Shown here in pieces: positions 40,275 to 54,164 of a DNA stretch of 64,000 bases. The stretch is from Auanema rhodensis (lineage: Eukaryota > Nematoda > Chromadorea > Rhabditida > Rhabditidae). The position numbers were made by a program, and so were the translations under genes. The notes beneath the pieces are model-generated. The model was given only the letters and a program-made list of their open reading frames with translations. It did no database searches and had not been told where the DNA came from. Every line of letters begins with the position of its first letter. The first letter of the stretch is position 1. The stretch spans positions 8,070,131 to 8,134,130 of the forward strand of contig OZ059894.1 in NCBI GenBank assembly GCA_964057225.1. Reading direction: 5' to 3'.

Positions 40275-43200
40275 TTATAATGTTTGAACTTTTTGGATTG
40301 AAGTATAGTGGGATGAAACATTATCTAAGCCTAAGTATGAAATGGACATATTTTTTAGTTCAAACTTCTTTACTTTTCCTGTTGCTGTTAATGGAAAATC
40401 TTTCCTTTCCTTAATAAATATGTATTTGGGAACTTTGTAATAAGCCATCTGAAAGTATTTGATCATTTGATTTCTCAAAAAAAAAACAAAAAAGACCGTT
40501 TTCTTGCAATCATTGATAATATCCTCATGAGATATTTTGTCAACATATTCATCTTTCAAGATAATCCATGCACAAATATTCTCACCATATCGTTCATCAG
40601 GAACACCAATTACCTTAAATTCAAAAAGTATATGATATTTCAACATATAGTATAAGTAATATACAAAAGGTTGACGCTGGCGTGCAGATTTTCAACATTT
40701 TAAAAACATTTTTTCATTGAAAATCATACTTAATTTCCCCAAAATGTGTCATTTTTGAAAAATAACCAAAATGTGTCTTAAGATTAAGAACTTCCGGGGA
40801 ATCTTTATGAGAAACAATGTGCCGAGTGAAGGAATTAAAGAAAAAGAAGTAGGTATTATCAATCTAGACTCTTCTAATAATAAAGGAACTCATTGGGTTT
40901 GCTACTCCAAGAATAAAGAAAATATTTATTATTTTGATTCCTTTGGATTGAATCCACCAGAAGAAATCATAAAATATCTTAAAGATAGAAAAGATAGAAG
41001 AATAGAACTTTCAACATTTCAAATTCAAAAATTCGGAACCCATCATTGTGGTTAAAAAATTGAAAGTGGGCAAAATGGGTGCGCCAGCGTCAACCTTTTG
41101 TATACTACTAGTATATGTATATTCATACATGAACATCAGACACATATGGAAACTTGAAAATAGCTGCTTCAATTTCGGTTGGATAAACATTTTCACCGCC
41201 TGAAGTAATAGAATACGATTTTGATTTGAACGTATGTATATGAAAACCTTTAAGTATCATATCCTTACTTCTTCCAACTATATTCACAGAGCCATTCTCA
41301 TTCATTATACCTGTATCGCTGCAAACAAGAAAAATAAAAAATAACAACTTCTTTCACTCCAAATGTACCCAGTCTTATACCAATTCTGAGGTGTTATATC
41401 TTGTTTTGTTTTTTCTTCATCTCCCCAATAACCACTCATTGTCATATATCTTAAAGCATTTTAAAATAATATTCGGTACTGTAGCTTTCATCGTCATACC
41501 CTCGTGCCCACAGCTCGCCAGGTACACCACGTGGAACAGGACATCCGTCTTTATCAACAATAACAGCCTCAAATAAAATATTTAACGAATAAACTTAAAA
41601 GTAGAATAACTTCAGCTGAAGACATTACATAACCGGCACTTTTGATTCTCTCAACTGGTTCTTCTGATTGTTTTGACATTAAAATACATGGAGATAACTC
41701 AGTTGAACCATATACAACATAAATATCTTTAACATTCAAATATTCAACCAGTTGTTCAGCAAGAGATAAAGGACATGGTGCTCCCCCAATATAGCCTGCA
41801 AAACAGTTTTAAAACAAAATTAATCATAAAGTATGCTCGTACAGATTACGTGAATAATTTGAATATTTGCGTGTAAATATCATTTTTGCAAAAAGTGCGC
41901 ACGAAATCGGTTGATTGCATCTTGTGGATAAATTACAAAAAAAATAGATAAAAATAGATATTCAATATTTACGTAAATATAATATTTCGAAATTTTATTT
42001 TAATTAATTAATTAATTACCTCCTCTTAAGCTTTGTATATTAGCATGTTTCAAATGGGGTGATGATAATATATCAATAAGCATAGTTGGAGTACCAAATA
42101 GGAATGTGCATCTAGAGTATAGTAAATTCAAAATTTAAAAGAATATCCCAAGAAACTTTTCATTTTCAATAGCTTTTAAAATGGCCTTTGCATCATAAGC
42201 TACCGATGGAAATACACAAGTTTGTCCATGATTTAAAGCATTCAATACACCCAATACACAGCCAAAACAATGATAAAGTGGATTTGGTATACAGATACGA
42301 TGATTCTAAAAAATAATTTATATAGTTAATTCATTCAAAATTAAGATATTTACCTGGTTATTCCATCCCGAAGTCATACCCACAATATTTGAGTTATTAA
42401 TAATATTAAAATGAGTAAGAGTTACAGCTTTAGGATGACCTGTTGTACCCTTAAATAGTTATAATTATTTGATATTCTATATCAAATACAAACACTTGTA
42501 TATTGAATATTAATTGGATCATCAGGAACTATCCGATTTTCAATTTCGTTTAGAAGTTTCATTTCGTGTGTACCGCCAGCTTTGAAAATTTCATTAAAAC
42601 TCCATGCACCTCTGAATTCAAGCGATTATATAATATGATTAAGATTATTTAATACGGAATTTTCTCATCTTCACCAAAGATAATCAAATGCTTCAACTCT
42701 GGTAGTTTGTGATCATTAACAAGCCCAACACCTGGCTTATTATTGTGCCCAATACTTCCCGCAACCTGTGATCAAAGAAGTTAATGTTCAAGAAATGAAT
42801 ATATTAGTTTTATATCCTCACTTCGGTCAACGTTGCCAGAAATGAGTTTTGCTTATATGATTTAGGAGTTACTAATGCTTTAACTCCAACTTTTTTTAAA
42901 GCATATTCAAGTTCTGGAGCTTTGTAAAATGGATTTATGTTAACCTGAAAAATTTTAAATATAATAAGAAAATGTTTTGCAGCGAAATAATGATCAACAA
43001 GATTGAATATTTTTCAAAAAATATCATCAGCACAATTTTAAATTTGAAACTTGGGTCACCTGTTTTTGCTCACGTCATAACTCAAAAAATTGAAAAAAGA
43101 AAGAAAAAAAGTTTGCATCAAGTTGAAAAAAACATACCTGAATCATTCCACATAATGCTGTAGCGTACTGAACAAGGACCCATTCATAATAGTTCTGACC

Positions 43201-43526
43201 CCACATTCCAACACGATCTCCCTTTTCCAGCCCTAGAGCTAATAACCCAGTGGCCATTTTATGAACATCTTCATAAAATTTTGAATATGTTCCTCGCTTG
43301 TTTTGCTGACAAAAAATCAAAAAATCTTTGTCCGGACAAGCTTCAGTTGTTCGACGAAGTTGCTCGCCGATAGTTATGTGTTTCAGTTGAAGTTCAGAAG
43401 CGCCATGAGCATAACTTTTTTGGGAAAAATATCTTATGCTAGAAGAATTTTAATTTTTAATGAACATATAATACAGACTCACGTGATACCATAAACTGAT
43501 GAAAATTTAGGAAACTGGTAGAACAT
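40275..43526 (-). CDS. ACSF2: Acyl-CoA synthetase family member 2 (ACSF2-type)
   Basis: ATP-dependent medium/long-chain fatty acid:CoA ligase of the AMP-binding superfamily, probably mitochondrial. The first exon starts MFYQFPKFSSVYG and is basic/hydroxylated, like a targeting peptide. Core motifs across about a dozen short-intron exons: YTSGTTGHPKAVTLTHFN (P-loop), NPLYHCFGCVLG, VVYGSTELSP, GELWARGY, NWYKTGDTG, GRSKDMILKGGENVYPTEIE and, near the end, the catalytic lysine region PLTATGKVKKFEL. It ends QKVQTL. C. elegans acs-2 is the orthologue I recall, not verified. The intron between ...VSDVH and VIGVPDERYGENICAW (about 40613-41127) is enlarged by the transposon-like insertion at 40664-41100, which does not disturb the coding exons. 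Confidence 0.92.
40664..41100. mobile_element. 437-bp inverted-repeat element carrying a protease fragment
   Basis: Perfect 19-bp terminal inverted repeats CAAAAGGTTGACGCTGGCG (40664-40682) and its complement (41082-41100), flanked on both sides by TATA, so a TA or TATA target duplication is possible (the palindromic flank makes this ambiguous). The element lies in an intron of the ACSF2-type gene in opposite coding sense. It contains one open frame (40771-41055) related to adenain-type proteases and no transposase or integrase, so it must be non-autonomous. The size and ends are those of a MITE. A Polinton/Maverick deletion derivative is an alternative, but those have long terminal repeats and 6-bp duplications. 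Confidence 0.8.
40771..41055 (+). pseudogene. Truncated adenain/Polinton-type cysteine protease (C5-like) fragment
   Basis: 94-codon open frame inside the inverted-repeat element. It matches the first part of adenovirus-protease-like (C5) enzymes carried by Polinton/Maverick elements: GIFMRNNVPSEGI, GIINLDSS, then GTHWVCYSK with the catalytic His, YYFDSFGLNPPEEI with the Asp, and a final FGTHHCG whose Cys would be the nucleophile. The stop follows two codons after that Cys, so the rest of the catalytic fold is missing and an active protease is unlikely. The frame is otherwise intact, with no internal stop, which suggests either recent capture or selection on the fragment. Family membership is inferred from motif order. 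Confidence 0.72.
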
Positions 43527-43930
43527 TATTTGCTGCAGAAGTCAAGAATGAAATGCTCTGTTTATTTCCAGATACTCAAATTTTCAAACAAAAAAAAAAT
43601 AACAAGAGTCAAGTGAAACAGCATATGAAAAGAGAAGAGCACGCGGAGAAAAAAGATAATAAGCGCATAATAGATATTTGAAATACACAAGAAAGAGAGA
43701 AAAACATGAAATAGAGAGCATATTCTAACTCTTTGCCAGTCTCTTCTTAAGAAGATTTTCATGTTTTTCCTCTCTTATTTACTTTTGAGTTCCTGCTTAT
43801 TTATGTTTTTCCAAAAAACATTGATTAAAATAAGTTCATCTAAAATTCGAACTATTTATCATATTAATAAAATGTTTTTTTACAAAATTATAAAGAAAAT
43901 ATGTTTAATATCAAACACATAAAGAAAGGT

Positions 43931-46113
43931 TTAATAAGATTTCAGTTGAGCCCATATTTGGTTTTTCCGGTTAATGTAATATGACCAGTAAACAATCTGA
44001 AATATGACATTCTTGACATATTTTTAAATTAAAAATTTACATTAAAGATGAAGAATGATAGAGGAAACATCACACTGGAAATAGCATCAATTCTCTCTGG
44101 TGGCCAATTTGACTTTGATGATGACTATAATAAATATTTTCGTAAACCTTAAAGAACATTTTCAACATACCGGAGTAGCGGGACCTCCACAACCCGGAGG
44201 GAACATGAATCGCCGTTCATAAAATCCTAAACCTTGCGGAGATCCAGAAGCATCGATCTGCACAGTCTGTAAAATTAAGCATAGGTGAGCATGTTCATAA
44301 AGCAAATAAACAAACTTTTTGCTTTTTGATTGAATTTTTTTTTGATGAGGGGGGCTCATCGCGCACTTTAAATCCAATTATGGCCAATTCTAACAGACTA
44401 CAAAAAATGAAAGTCATAGAGACCAGCATCCAGACATCTTAAATTTGACGGCTTTTAAGGAATTTAGTTTTAAATCCTTGTTTACCTATTGCTTTGATGT
44501 AGGAAACACGTGGTAAATTCCTCATAATGTTTCCAAATTGAAAAATCATAGCTAGTAATGCGTTTACGCACAGCATTGTACGTGCAGGAATTGCTTTAGG
44601 ACCCAAAGAAAATGAAATCCAACTGAAAAAAAAAAAAAAAATATATTTTGTGAAGCATTATCCAACCTTATGAATATTGTCAGATAAGTTGGAAGATAGG
44701 CTTGCATGAAATACCAAATAAAGCGTCGTTGAAACATCAAAGTTACATGTAATTCATCCCACATTCCAGCCGGATATGGCTGAAAATATACATATTTTTA
44801 ATTGCTTAAAGATTGGTTATTTTATATGATTTGTCTTAAAATTGTTCCCCTTGAAAAATCTTTGCTACGGTTTTTCTTAAACTTTTAAAATGCTCACTTT
44901 AGAATATTTGTTTTTAGTATTACTACAGCAATTATTTTTTAATATTATTTTGTAAACAACATATCGAGAAATAACATCAAATTCACCTCTCTTACAGCTT
45001 TCGCTTTTATTTTGAACAGATCAAAATCGGGTAAAACGATTTCGTTAACTTTATAGACGGGCTCACTGATATCAGCCCACTTCATCATTACTTCTTGACG
45101 ATTATAATTGAAACTATAAGCAAATCAGTTCAATAAAAATGAATATCTTCCAAACCTTTCATAGATTAATCCACAAGTTTGAAGATCTAATGGAAAGTTA
45201 CTTAATTCTAATGAACAAGGTCCTTTTACACGAACCCTATAGTTGACCATTACCGTACCATTAGGGAATAGCATGAGAAAGACACTTCTGAAATCTTTTG
45301 CGGTGAACAAATTCTACATCTTAGCTAACCTAAATGGTGAATCGTGAATTTGAGCAACTTTGCTATTAATGAAACAACTATTTGGAGTCCAAAGCCTTTC
45401 CAAAACTTGATGATTCAATGATAAATTTCCTAAAATTTGGAAACAATCATGCATTACAAGGTCAAATAAATTACCTTTACATGGAGATAATTTTTCAAAA
45501 TTAAGAGCTGGATCAAGCCATTTTTCAGTAATATAAATATCCATTTCAAAATCATTAGTTAATTCATCAATTGAAGTTATAGCTTGTATCCAAATTTCAA
45601 CAAAAACTGTCATTCCTTCATCTTCTGAAAACAACTTTTCAATTACTCCTGAACAGCATTTTTATCAAAAACCTGGAATTCGGAACTTGTTATATCCAGT
45701 TCCATTAAGTAATTTATCTATTATATCAGTATCTCGTGTACAGTTATGATATCTTGAAATAAAGTTTTATATTTAAAAGTTTTAAAGTTAAGAAATTTTA
45801 TTATAAAAGGTGTATAAGTGAGTGAACAGTTTTAAATATATTCATAATATCGTCTTGTTTTGGATTTTGAAAAGAAAAAAAAGACGGTGATATCTGCCAT
45901 CAGCTGTCACATTTTTGACAGATTGAAAGAAAAAGTGAATGTGTTAGAAGCATGGGTATAGTATAATCAGGTAAGAAAAACATTTATTTTCAATTTGAAG
46001 ACAAACCTTCTCTTGGGGATGTAGACATCATCATCATCATCAGGCTTCCAATCATAACCAACACTGGTTACAAATGAGCATCGTAAAAATAGAAAAAAGA
46101 AGAGAATTTTCAT
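43931..46113 (-). CDS. Cys-loop ligand-gated anion channel (LGC/GGR type)
   Basis: Pentameric ligand-gated channel subunit at the plasma membrane. Start at 46113 with signal peptide [17 protein letters not shown], then an acidic DDDDD stretch. Extracellular domain features: [31 protein letters not shown], and the Cys-loop [15 protein letters not shown] (two Cys 14 residues apart). The region before M1 contains [20 protein letters not shown]. The M1-M2 loop has the PAR signature ([19 protein letters not shown]) typical of chloride-selective channels. M3 is [20 protein letters not shown], a short intracellular loop follows, and M4 is in [14 protein letters not shown], ending AQLKSY. Exons are short with small introns. 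I cannot name the ligand: the M2 resembles C. elegans amine/GABA-type lgc and ggr genes. Confidence 0.9.
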
Positions 46114-49037
46114 CAATCCTATAAGAAAAATTTGAAGAATTCATAACGTTAATCGAAAAATAAATCACAGAAAATAAAATATTTTATGAGTATATGTCGT
46201 AGTAAAACCAATAAAAAGACTAAAAACATAATTTGAATTAATCTATAGAGGATTACATGAATTGAAGATTTGTTTGAATAAAAAATAGCTGACTTCTGAT
46301 TCAGAGATTTTCGACCAACATCCAGCATTTGAATGCAAGTAGAGTAAGAAAATATTGGACATAAACGAAAAAGATAAAATGAACCCAGGAAATAGGAGAG
46401 GAATAAAACGTAATAGAAAGAAGGATAGGGAGAGAGAGAAAAAGAGATAAAGCCAGAGGTTAGGACAAGAAACGTCTACTTTCTCTCTTCGATTTCTTAT
46501 TAAGCAGTCAGGAATCCTTATGCTCTTCCTCTTGAACGTCACACAGGAGTCAACTCATGCCCGGAAGGAATCGAAATTTGCTAATACGTTATTGATGAGA
46601 TTACGGAAGAACAAAGTCAAGTATACAACTATTAAATAGAATACAGACAACAATTAAAGTAATATCCTGCAGAAGGTCCTTCTAGGTTTATATTGAGATG
46701 GAAAAGGCTTGAAAAAACTATACACCTTGTTATGAAATAGGAAAAGCAATAGCGAAAACTATAGAAAAGAGAAAAAAAATTAATTTTTCCTATTTATAAG
46801 AATGCGATTCACTCACTACGCGATTATTTTTCAAAAAGGAACGAACAGAAATATAAAAGCACGTCTGCAAATTTTCTAATAGAAGCAGTGGGCGCTTGAA
46901 AGAGCTGAGAAGCATGTCTTTTTTTCTGTCATCATTTCTGCTCTCTATCTCCATATCTCTCTATCTCCTTTTTTGCCTTTGTCGGATATGAGAGAGAGAG
47001 AGAGATAGAGAGAGAGAAAGAGGGTTGGAAAGATATCAAGTATAATATGGAATGAAATAAACATCTGTTCCTCAGGTGTCAAGCAGCATTCAGACTTCGT
47101 TAAGATTCTGTTGATATTTGTAGCATTTTCATCTGTTCATCACATTGAATCAAGAAAATTTATCTCAGGAACAAGCAATAGAAGTGTCCATTAGGATACT
47201 CAGAGACAAAATTGCTCTTCTGTTTTTCTAAGAAATGGCTTCTAAAAAGCATTCAGCAAGAGGACATTTTACCCTTATGAATATTGAAACATTGTATTTA
47301 TGAAGGCAGTACAGCAGGAGGAATGAAGAAGCATTAAAGAACTTAACGTTAAAGCTAGTATTTCTAATTTTGCTAAAACTTTAAAATCATAATATTATTA
47401 GAAATTAGAAAACATAAAAATAAGTTTAATATACATAAACTTTTCTAGAAACATATGAAACATGTTGTTTCCTTAATAAAGTGTTGCAAATAGACGGCTT
47501 GTAAAAAAAATTGTGAATGCATTAATAACAATAAGAGCAGCTTCAATTGGAGAATAAAAGAGAGAATAATTCTTTCTTCTATCAATACATTAAAGAACAA
47601 TTAATATATTCCGGAAGTTTAAGTAGAATCTATCATGAAAGGTAGAAAAATGCTTTAGCGGCTATCGAAACTTACTTGACGAGCAAAAGAAAAGAAATTG
47701 CCTAATTGCTTGGTTGAGCGCTCTCAATCTCTCTTGTCGTCCACAATTATCCTTCTTTCGAAGTTTATTGAGTAGAAAGAAGCAATTTAAGAATTAATAA
47801 ACAAAAATTGATTAGTACGAGCAATAAAAAAACTGTAATTGGGAAATTTAGACATTACATTAATTAAAATTAATTTTTGGGTGTAAGTTCAGAAAAAGTT
47901 TTTGTTTGATATGCAACTGACCGATAGTGCCACTTTTATAAGAAAAATGAAAAAGAACACGTGAACGTAGACGTCAAAGTTTCACACAAAGCTTCTTAAT
48001 ACAGCGAAACCTTTCTGAGAAAAAGTTCGGTTTCAAGCTGACGAATATCTGCATTCAGGAGTAAAATGCCAAGCGCTTTGGTGACACAACTGAATACTCT
48101 TTCCTGTGTGAATAAATACGAAAAGCAATTTGGGGATAATTTAGCATTTGCATTCGTAAATATAGTAGTAGCAATCAAAAAGAATTGAAAGTTATCTAAA
48201 ATATTCTTTTCATAACATGATCTATTCTGGATACATGCTAGGTCATTGGAACAATATAGTATTCAGAGAAATTTAAACAATAATTCAAAAGGCTTAGAAA
48301 CATGAGACTGGCATGTAACAAAACCTTAAATCTACTACCTCTCCTACACTTCTATAGACAATGATTGCAAGACTAGCAAGCTTTATAATTAAATAAATTA
48401 TATGAAAAATACTTTTAGGCACTCAGGCTAGGAGCAAAAACATCATATTTTCGTGATCATAGAAAGCAATCCCATTTAAATTCCACATAATTCCACTCGG
48501 ATGACTTTTAACCTACCTCTGATCAATGCACTTTTTTTGACATAGATAATTATAGCTTATTTTTTATTATTTTTGCCGTTTAATATGAACCCTTATTTTA
48601 TTTTATGCCAAATTATTGGGGAGTGAGACTTATTGAATCCAAGCATCATGATTTATAGGTTCAACTTCAAATTCTATAATTTGTTTCTCGTTGACATCAT
48701 ATTTTCAGCCTCTAAGCAGAAAATGGATTTAGAAAATGCTCAATATTGTTGCACAATTCTATCAAAAAAATTCATGCCCTTAAATATATTTATATAATTA
48801 CAATTGTTAACGTTAATTATTAGTCCACTGAATGCAATACTGAACAGACTGCCATTAAAGGATTTATACATTTGTAAAAAGGTCCCGTCGCGCGCGAAAA
48901 GAAAAATTTAGGATTTCGCGGTTTTCGAATTTACTTTGAATATTTTAGACGGTTTCTTTCATTAAGCTCTTGTTTTAAAACATTTCATGTTAGTTATGTT
49001 TATTTAGATTAAATAATATAGAATTTACAGGTAATAA
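46114..49037. other. Intergenic region upstream of prmt-1
   Basis: AT-rich, purine-rich on the plus strand between about 46250 and 47050, with a GA microsatellite at 46990-47022. No exon is supported. The divergent promoters of the channel gene (left end) and prmt-1 (right end) must lie here. Confidence 0.55.
48892..48900 (+). promoter_or_regulatory. E2F-like site upstream of prmt-1
   Basis: GCGCGAAAA within a short GC cluster (48886-48900). It matches the TTTCGCGC-type E2F/EFL-DPL consensus on the minus strand. It lies about 140 bases before the prmt-1 ATG, in otherwise AT-rich DNA. Confidence 0.4.
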
Positions 49038-50367
<1,330 letters not shown>

Positions 50368-50574
50368 GTGGTTAGATTTTGTTATTTTTTTAAACTTCTG
50401 ATTGTTTAACTTGATACTCATTTCTCATAGTTCCCTGCTGATTGTTCATCCCTGGGTGTTGAAATATCTTTTTGTTATTTGTTATGTTGCTGTACATACC
50501 TTGAGCCGAATGCCATTACAAGATACTACGCGCATCGCTCGGTTGTTATTTGCTAGCTTGTTGTTTTTTTCACC

Positions 50575-50580
50575 AATAAA
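50575..50580 (+). terminator. Polyadenylation signal of prmt-1
   Basis: AATAAA about 210 bases after the stop codon. The next gene starts at 50677, leaving the roughly 100-base gap typical of nematode operon spacers. Confidence 0.6.
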
Positions 50581-50676
50581 ACTCAAAAGCTTAAATTATT
50601 AGAAGACGTTATGGTTTTTTTCCAAGGAATACTTAACAGTTCACATAAATACAATATATAATCAAACACAATAGGC

Positions 50677-53600
50677 ATGTTTCCATCTGGGTCAGGGTTT
50701 GTCCCAGGTCCAGGCAAGAAAGGCGCTCGTATAGCTTTGGAGCCATTTGAAGATTGGAAAATACAAGAAATTGGATATGATGGAGTCGAAAGATATTTAA
50801 GGTCTGTTAATTGAGTAAAATGTGTTGGACATCATGATTTAAGACCTGAATCATTCTCTGACCACGTGGGCAAGTTAGCTCGTCAAGTGGATTGGAAACA
50901 AGTTGTATCTTCTTCGTTGACTTACGATGATCCAAATGCTGTAGAAGAAGAAGAGGAAGAGGAAGAGGTGTTTAATGATTATGGCTACTAACTCTCTGTG
51001 TATTTAAGGTTGAAAAGAAACCTATTCCAGGATCACGAGAAAGAGTTCTTCCAGAAGCAGGCCCATGGCATAATGTTGCTAAGAATTTACAGTATGATTT
51101 ATATAATACATCTAGTTTCAATTATTATGTTAAGTGAATCCTTGATACAACTTCATGTCCTCCTAGACGATCTCGGTATTATAACCAAAACTAATTACAT
51201 GGCTCCTCTAACTATACTGGACCCGATCCATAATGAACCCAGTGATAAAGTTGCAGATAATAAAGCAATGCAGTGGATTTGGAGAAGAAAAGTTTGCTCA
51301 ATTTTTAGAAGTATATTATTCACATATGTACTTAGGCGCTTGTTGAAGCTGCTTCTGTTCTTGAAAAATCTCATGAACGCCTCTCACAGCCTAAACAATG
51401 TGACACGGACATGGATAACTTTTTTTTGTAAATTTTAAATAATTTTTTCTTATTTATTATATATGATTATAGAGAATTAAAGAAAATGAGAGAATACTGG
51501 CGTGTTCGAAAAACGGGTGATCACATTTACGGAGATCTCGGTTACCATATTTGTGAGTTGCATGTTGATTCTTTTTTAAACTTTTTAATTTTTGGTTCTG
51601 CTCTTAATTTTTTATTTAAATTACATATCCAACCGTTTCATATCTGATAACATAATAAATAACATTTCACGTAAATTTGACGTAATAACTGCAATTCAAA
51701 TTAAAACTATACTGCTGAGAAAAGTTTTCTTGTTCCATACGAGCTTATAGATATATTTATTGAAATTACTCACACGTATATCTAATTCAAATTAAATAGT
51801 ATACATTAACATCTAAATATGAGTTCTTTTATTTTTTAAAAATTATTTTAGTTGGGCCAAAATATAACAGTCGGGAACTGTTTGATATAACACGCCGATC
51901 CACTGCTTTAAAATATTATGAACGTGGTCTTTCAATGTATAATGGGTGCAATCCTTCAAAAGATCAAGTAATATCATCAGTTCTTCAAGTAAGATCTTGC
52001 AAACATAAATTGGTTATTCATTTTCTTATTAAGGTCTCAGTTCCTCGTGACTTAACAAGAAGATCAACACTGTCATTGTCAATAGTTCGTGGTTTGTGAT
52101 TTTTTAAATTTCTTGTAAGGTTAAAGATTTGTAGATGATGCATCTGCTCAAAATCTTTTTGCAAATCTGGACGATTCAAATTTCGAATGGATGAAGATTG
52201 ATAGTAAAAAAATTGAAAATATTCATTGGAGCAATGCATTGAAATGGGCACAAGATACTTTAATATGTAGAGACACGTTCGATACAGTATGTTCATGATA
52301 ATTTTACATGAATTTATGATTTATTGTTTAGCTCTGTACAGAATCTGTTCAAATGCGACATCGCCGATCAACAATACGAGACGGAGTATTACTCGTTGCT
52401 TTACAAGATGGTTTTATGCTTCGTATTGAACTTAAATATTATCCATTTGTGGTATTAATTATCTAGTTACATCATAATATTTAGTATTTGTTTTAAGGAT
52501 GGAGAATTTGAAGCTGAGGGTGATTCATATTTGAATAGATCTTTGAGACAAATGATAGTAGCTAAAGAATGTACACGATGGATCAGACCACAGGTATTCA
52601 TTGATCAGTATACGATCTTCATTTAAGTTTATAATTAAGTTGTATGTTTCCTTGCCTACCACTCAATTACCTGAAAGTCTCGATGTAAGGGGCCCTCGAG
52701 CTTTCACTCAGTATGAAGTGAGTTTTCAAAATAAGTTAATCAGGTCATATTTTAAAATTATAGATTGAGTCTTGTGCTTATAAACCTGAATTCCTGTTAG
52801 AAAAGATGATACAAGTAGCTAGTCACTATAATTTGATAAAAATTGCAATCGAAACATTGAAGGAGTTTATACAGACCACTAATGATCCTCAGGTACAATT
52901 GTATTTTGTATGCTTTCCTGTAATCAAGTACCTTTTAGGTACAATGGAGATTTTTACGTTGTACCCCTACACATTCCCAACTTATCATTGTTATGTCTAA
53001 TAGAAGTTATGATTATTTAATGGGAAAGTATGTATATTCTTTTCAATCCAAGTTTTTAAAACTATTTTTCTTTAAGAACAACATATTATATGCAAGTTTC
53101 TCCGGATTCAATTACAATTGTTAATAAAGAAGGACAATCCATCCATTGCTATCGAGATAAAACACTTCTTATGAATACTTTGAAATTCATGGTTGGCTCC
53201 TTATTAACAAATATTATTTATCAAAAATATTTTTCAGCTATGTACATTTTCCCTTAATACTGTGTCTGGTTTAGCACGATCCTGGTGGTTCCAAGTATGT
53301 CTTTTAGAAATTGTTTCCAGATTAATGATTCTTGATATAATAGATATTGCACGCGAATATGAATGCTGTAGATGAAAACGGAGATCCTGCTCCATCTTTG
53401 TATATGTGTACGTATGCGTCAGAATGGTTAGTAGTTTTTAAATATGAAAATATAATAGATCAGTTTTTAGGCAAGTTCTAATACAATTCCGGGTACAGGG
53501 TAGTCCAGCTGTAAAAATTCGGAAGTTTGTAGTTACACCAGTAAGCTTTATGTGTGTATCGAATTTCACTGTGATCAATGTTCTAGAGTGAGAATCCAGA

Positions 53601-53718
53601 AGATGATAAATTCACAGTCCTCAACTATAAGCGGATTCCGGGATCAACCCTATGTAAGAAAATGGATAATCTTCTTGGTTTATTACGAGAGCCATCGATT
53701 GAACCTATTTTGACATGA
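50677..53718 (+). CDS. mdt-17: Mediator subunit 17 (MED17)
   Basis: Head-module subunit of the RNA polymerase II Mediator complex. The N-terminus carries the family hallmark WKIQEIGYDGVERYL, then DHVGKLARQVDWK and an acidic Glu run. Further on are GPWHNVAKNLQ, LLDDLGIITKTNYMAP, a coiled segment, REYWRVRKTGDHIYGDL, and the C-terminal block with DTLICRDTFDTLCTESVQM, PQLYVSLPTTQLPESL, RGPRAFTQYEIES and LLEKMIQVASHYNL. These follow the order seen in animal MED17. Fifteen or more exons, most introns about 45-50 nt, one longer near 51560-51850. The start at 50677 follows an in-frame TAG at 50671-50673. It sits directly downstream of prmt-1. Confidence 0.93.
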
Positions 53719-53894
53719 TCAAAGCAATAATTATGGAATCCGGAAACGTTGGAGCCTATTTATATAAATAATGATTGTGAGCCACTTATTAAAGTTTTGT
53801 ATTCTGTTAAAAGATACATAATGAAAACTGTCAAAACCAGTATATAAACGCTGTATTCTTATTGACCTTAATGATGAATGTCTTTGCAAATTTT

Positions 53895-54164
53895 TTACTT
53901 AATTAATGCATCAAGATGATCGAAGGTGTATGAACTTTGTTGTCTTAAACTTATTGATAAGCTTGCTATTTGGGGGTGGCTGATTGAACTGTAAAAGCAA
54001 ATCGTCGACGACAAGGTATATGTGGTCGATATTGTCTTTCCAAAGCCGACAACGCTAAAATATTTTTCTGATTTTCGTTCAAATTCATACCTTTCTTCGT
54101 GTATTACTGTAAAAGGAGTACTGTAGCTTGAATGAGATTTGATAAGTTTACCACTGAAATGCAA
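53895..54164 (-). CDS. Uncertain 89-codon open frame, convergent with mdt-17
   Basis: Open frame ending FDHLDALIK. A possible 43-nt intron (gtatga...ttttag) lies inside it, and a second frame (MNLNENQKNILALSALERQ onward, ending SATPK at 53966) is also open. No partner exon was found upstream. The sequence is a little GC-richer than its flanks. It could be a 3' exon of a small minus-strand gene; there is no recognised family. Confidence 0.2.
   Translation of the reverse strand: MHFSGKLIKSHSSYSTPFTVIHEERYEFERKSEKYFSVVGFGKTISTTYTLSSTICFYSSISHPQIASLSISLRQQSSYTFDHLDALIK

Noticed and set aside
40664-41100. Complete Polinton/Maverick element
   Set aside because: Only 437 bp, with 19-bp ends and no polymerase, integrase, ATPase or capsid frames; a short non-autonomous element fits better.
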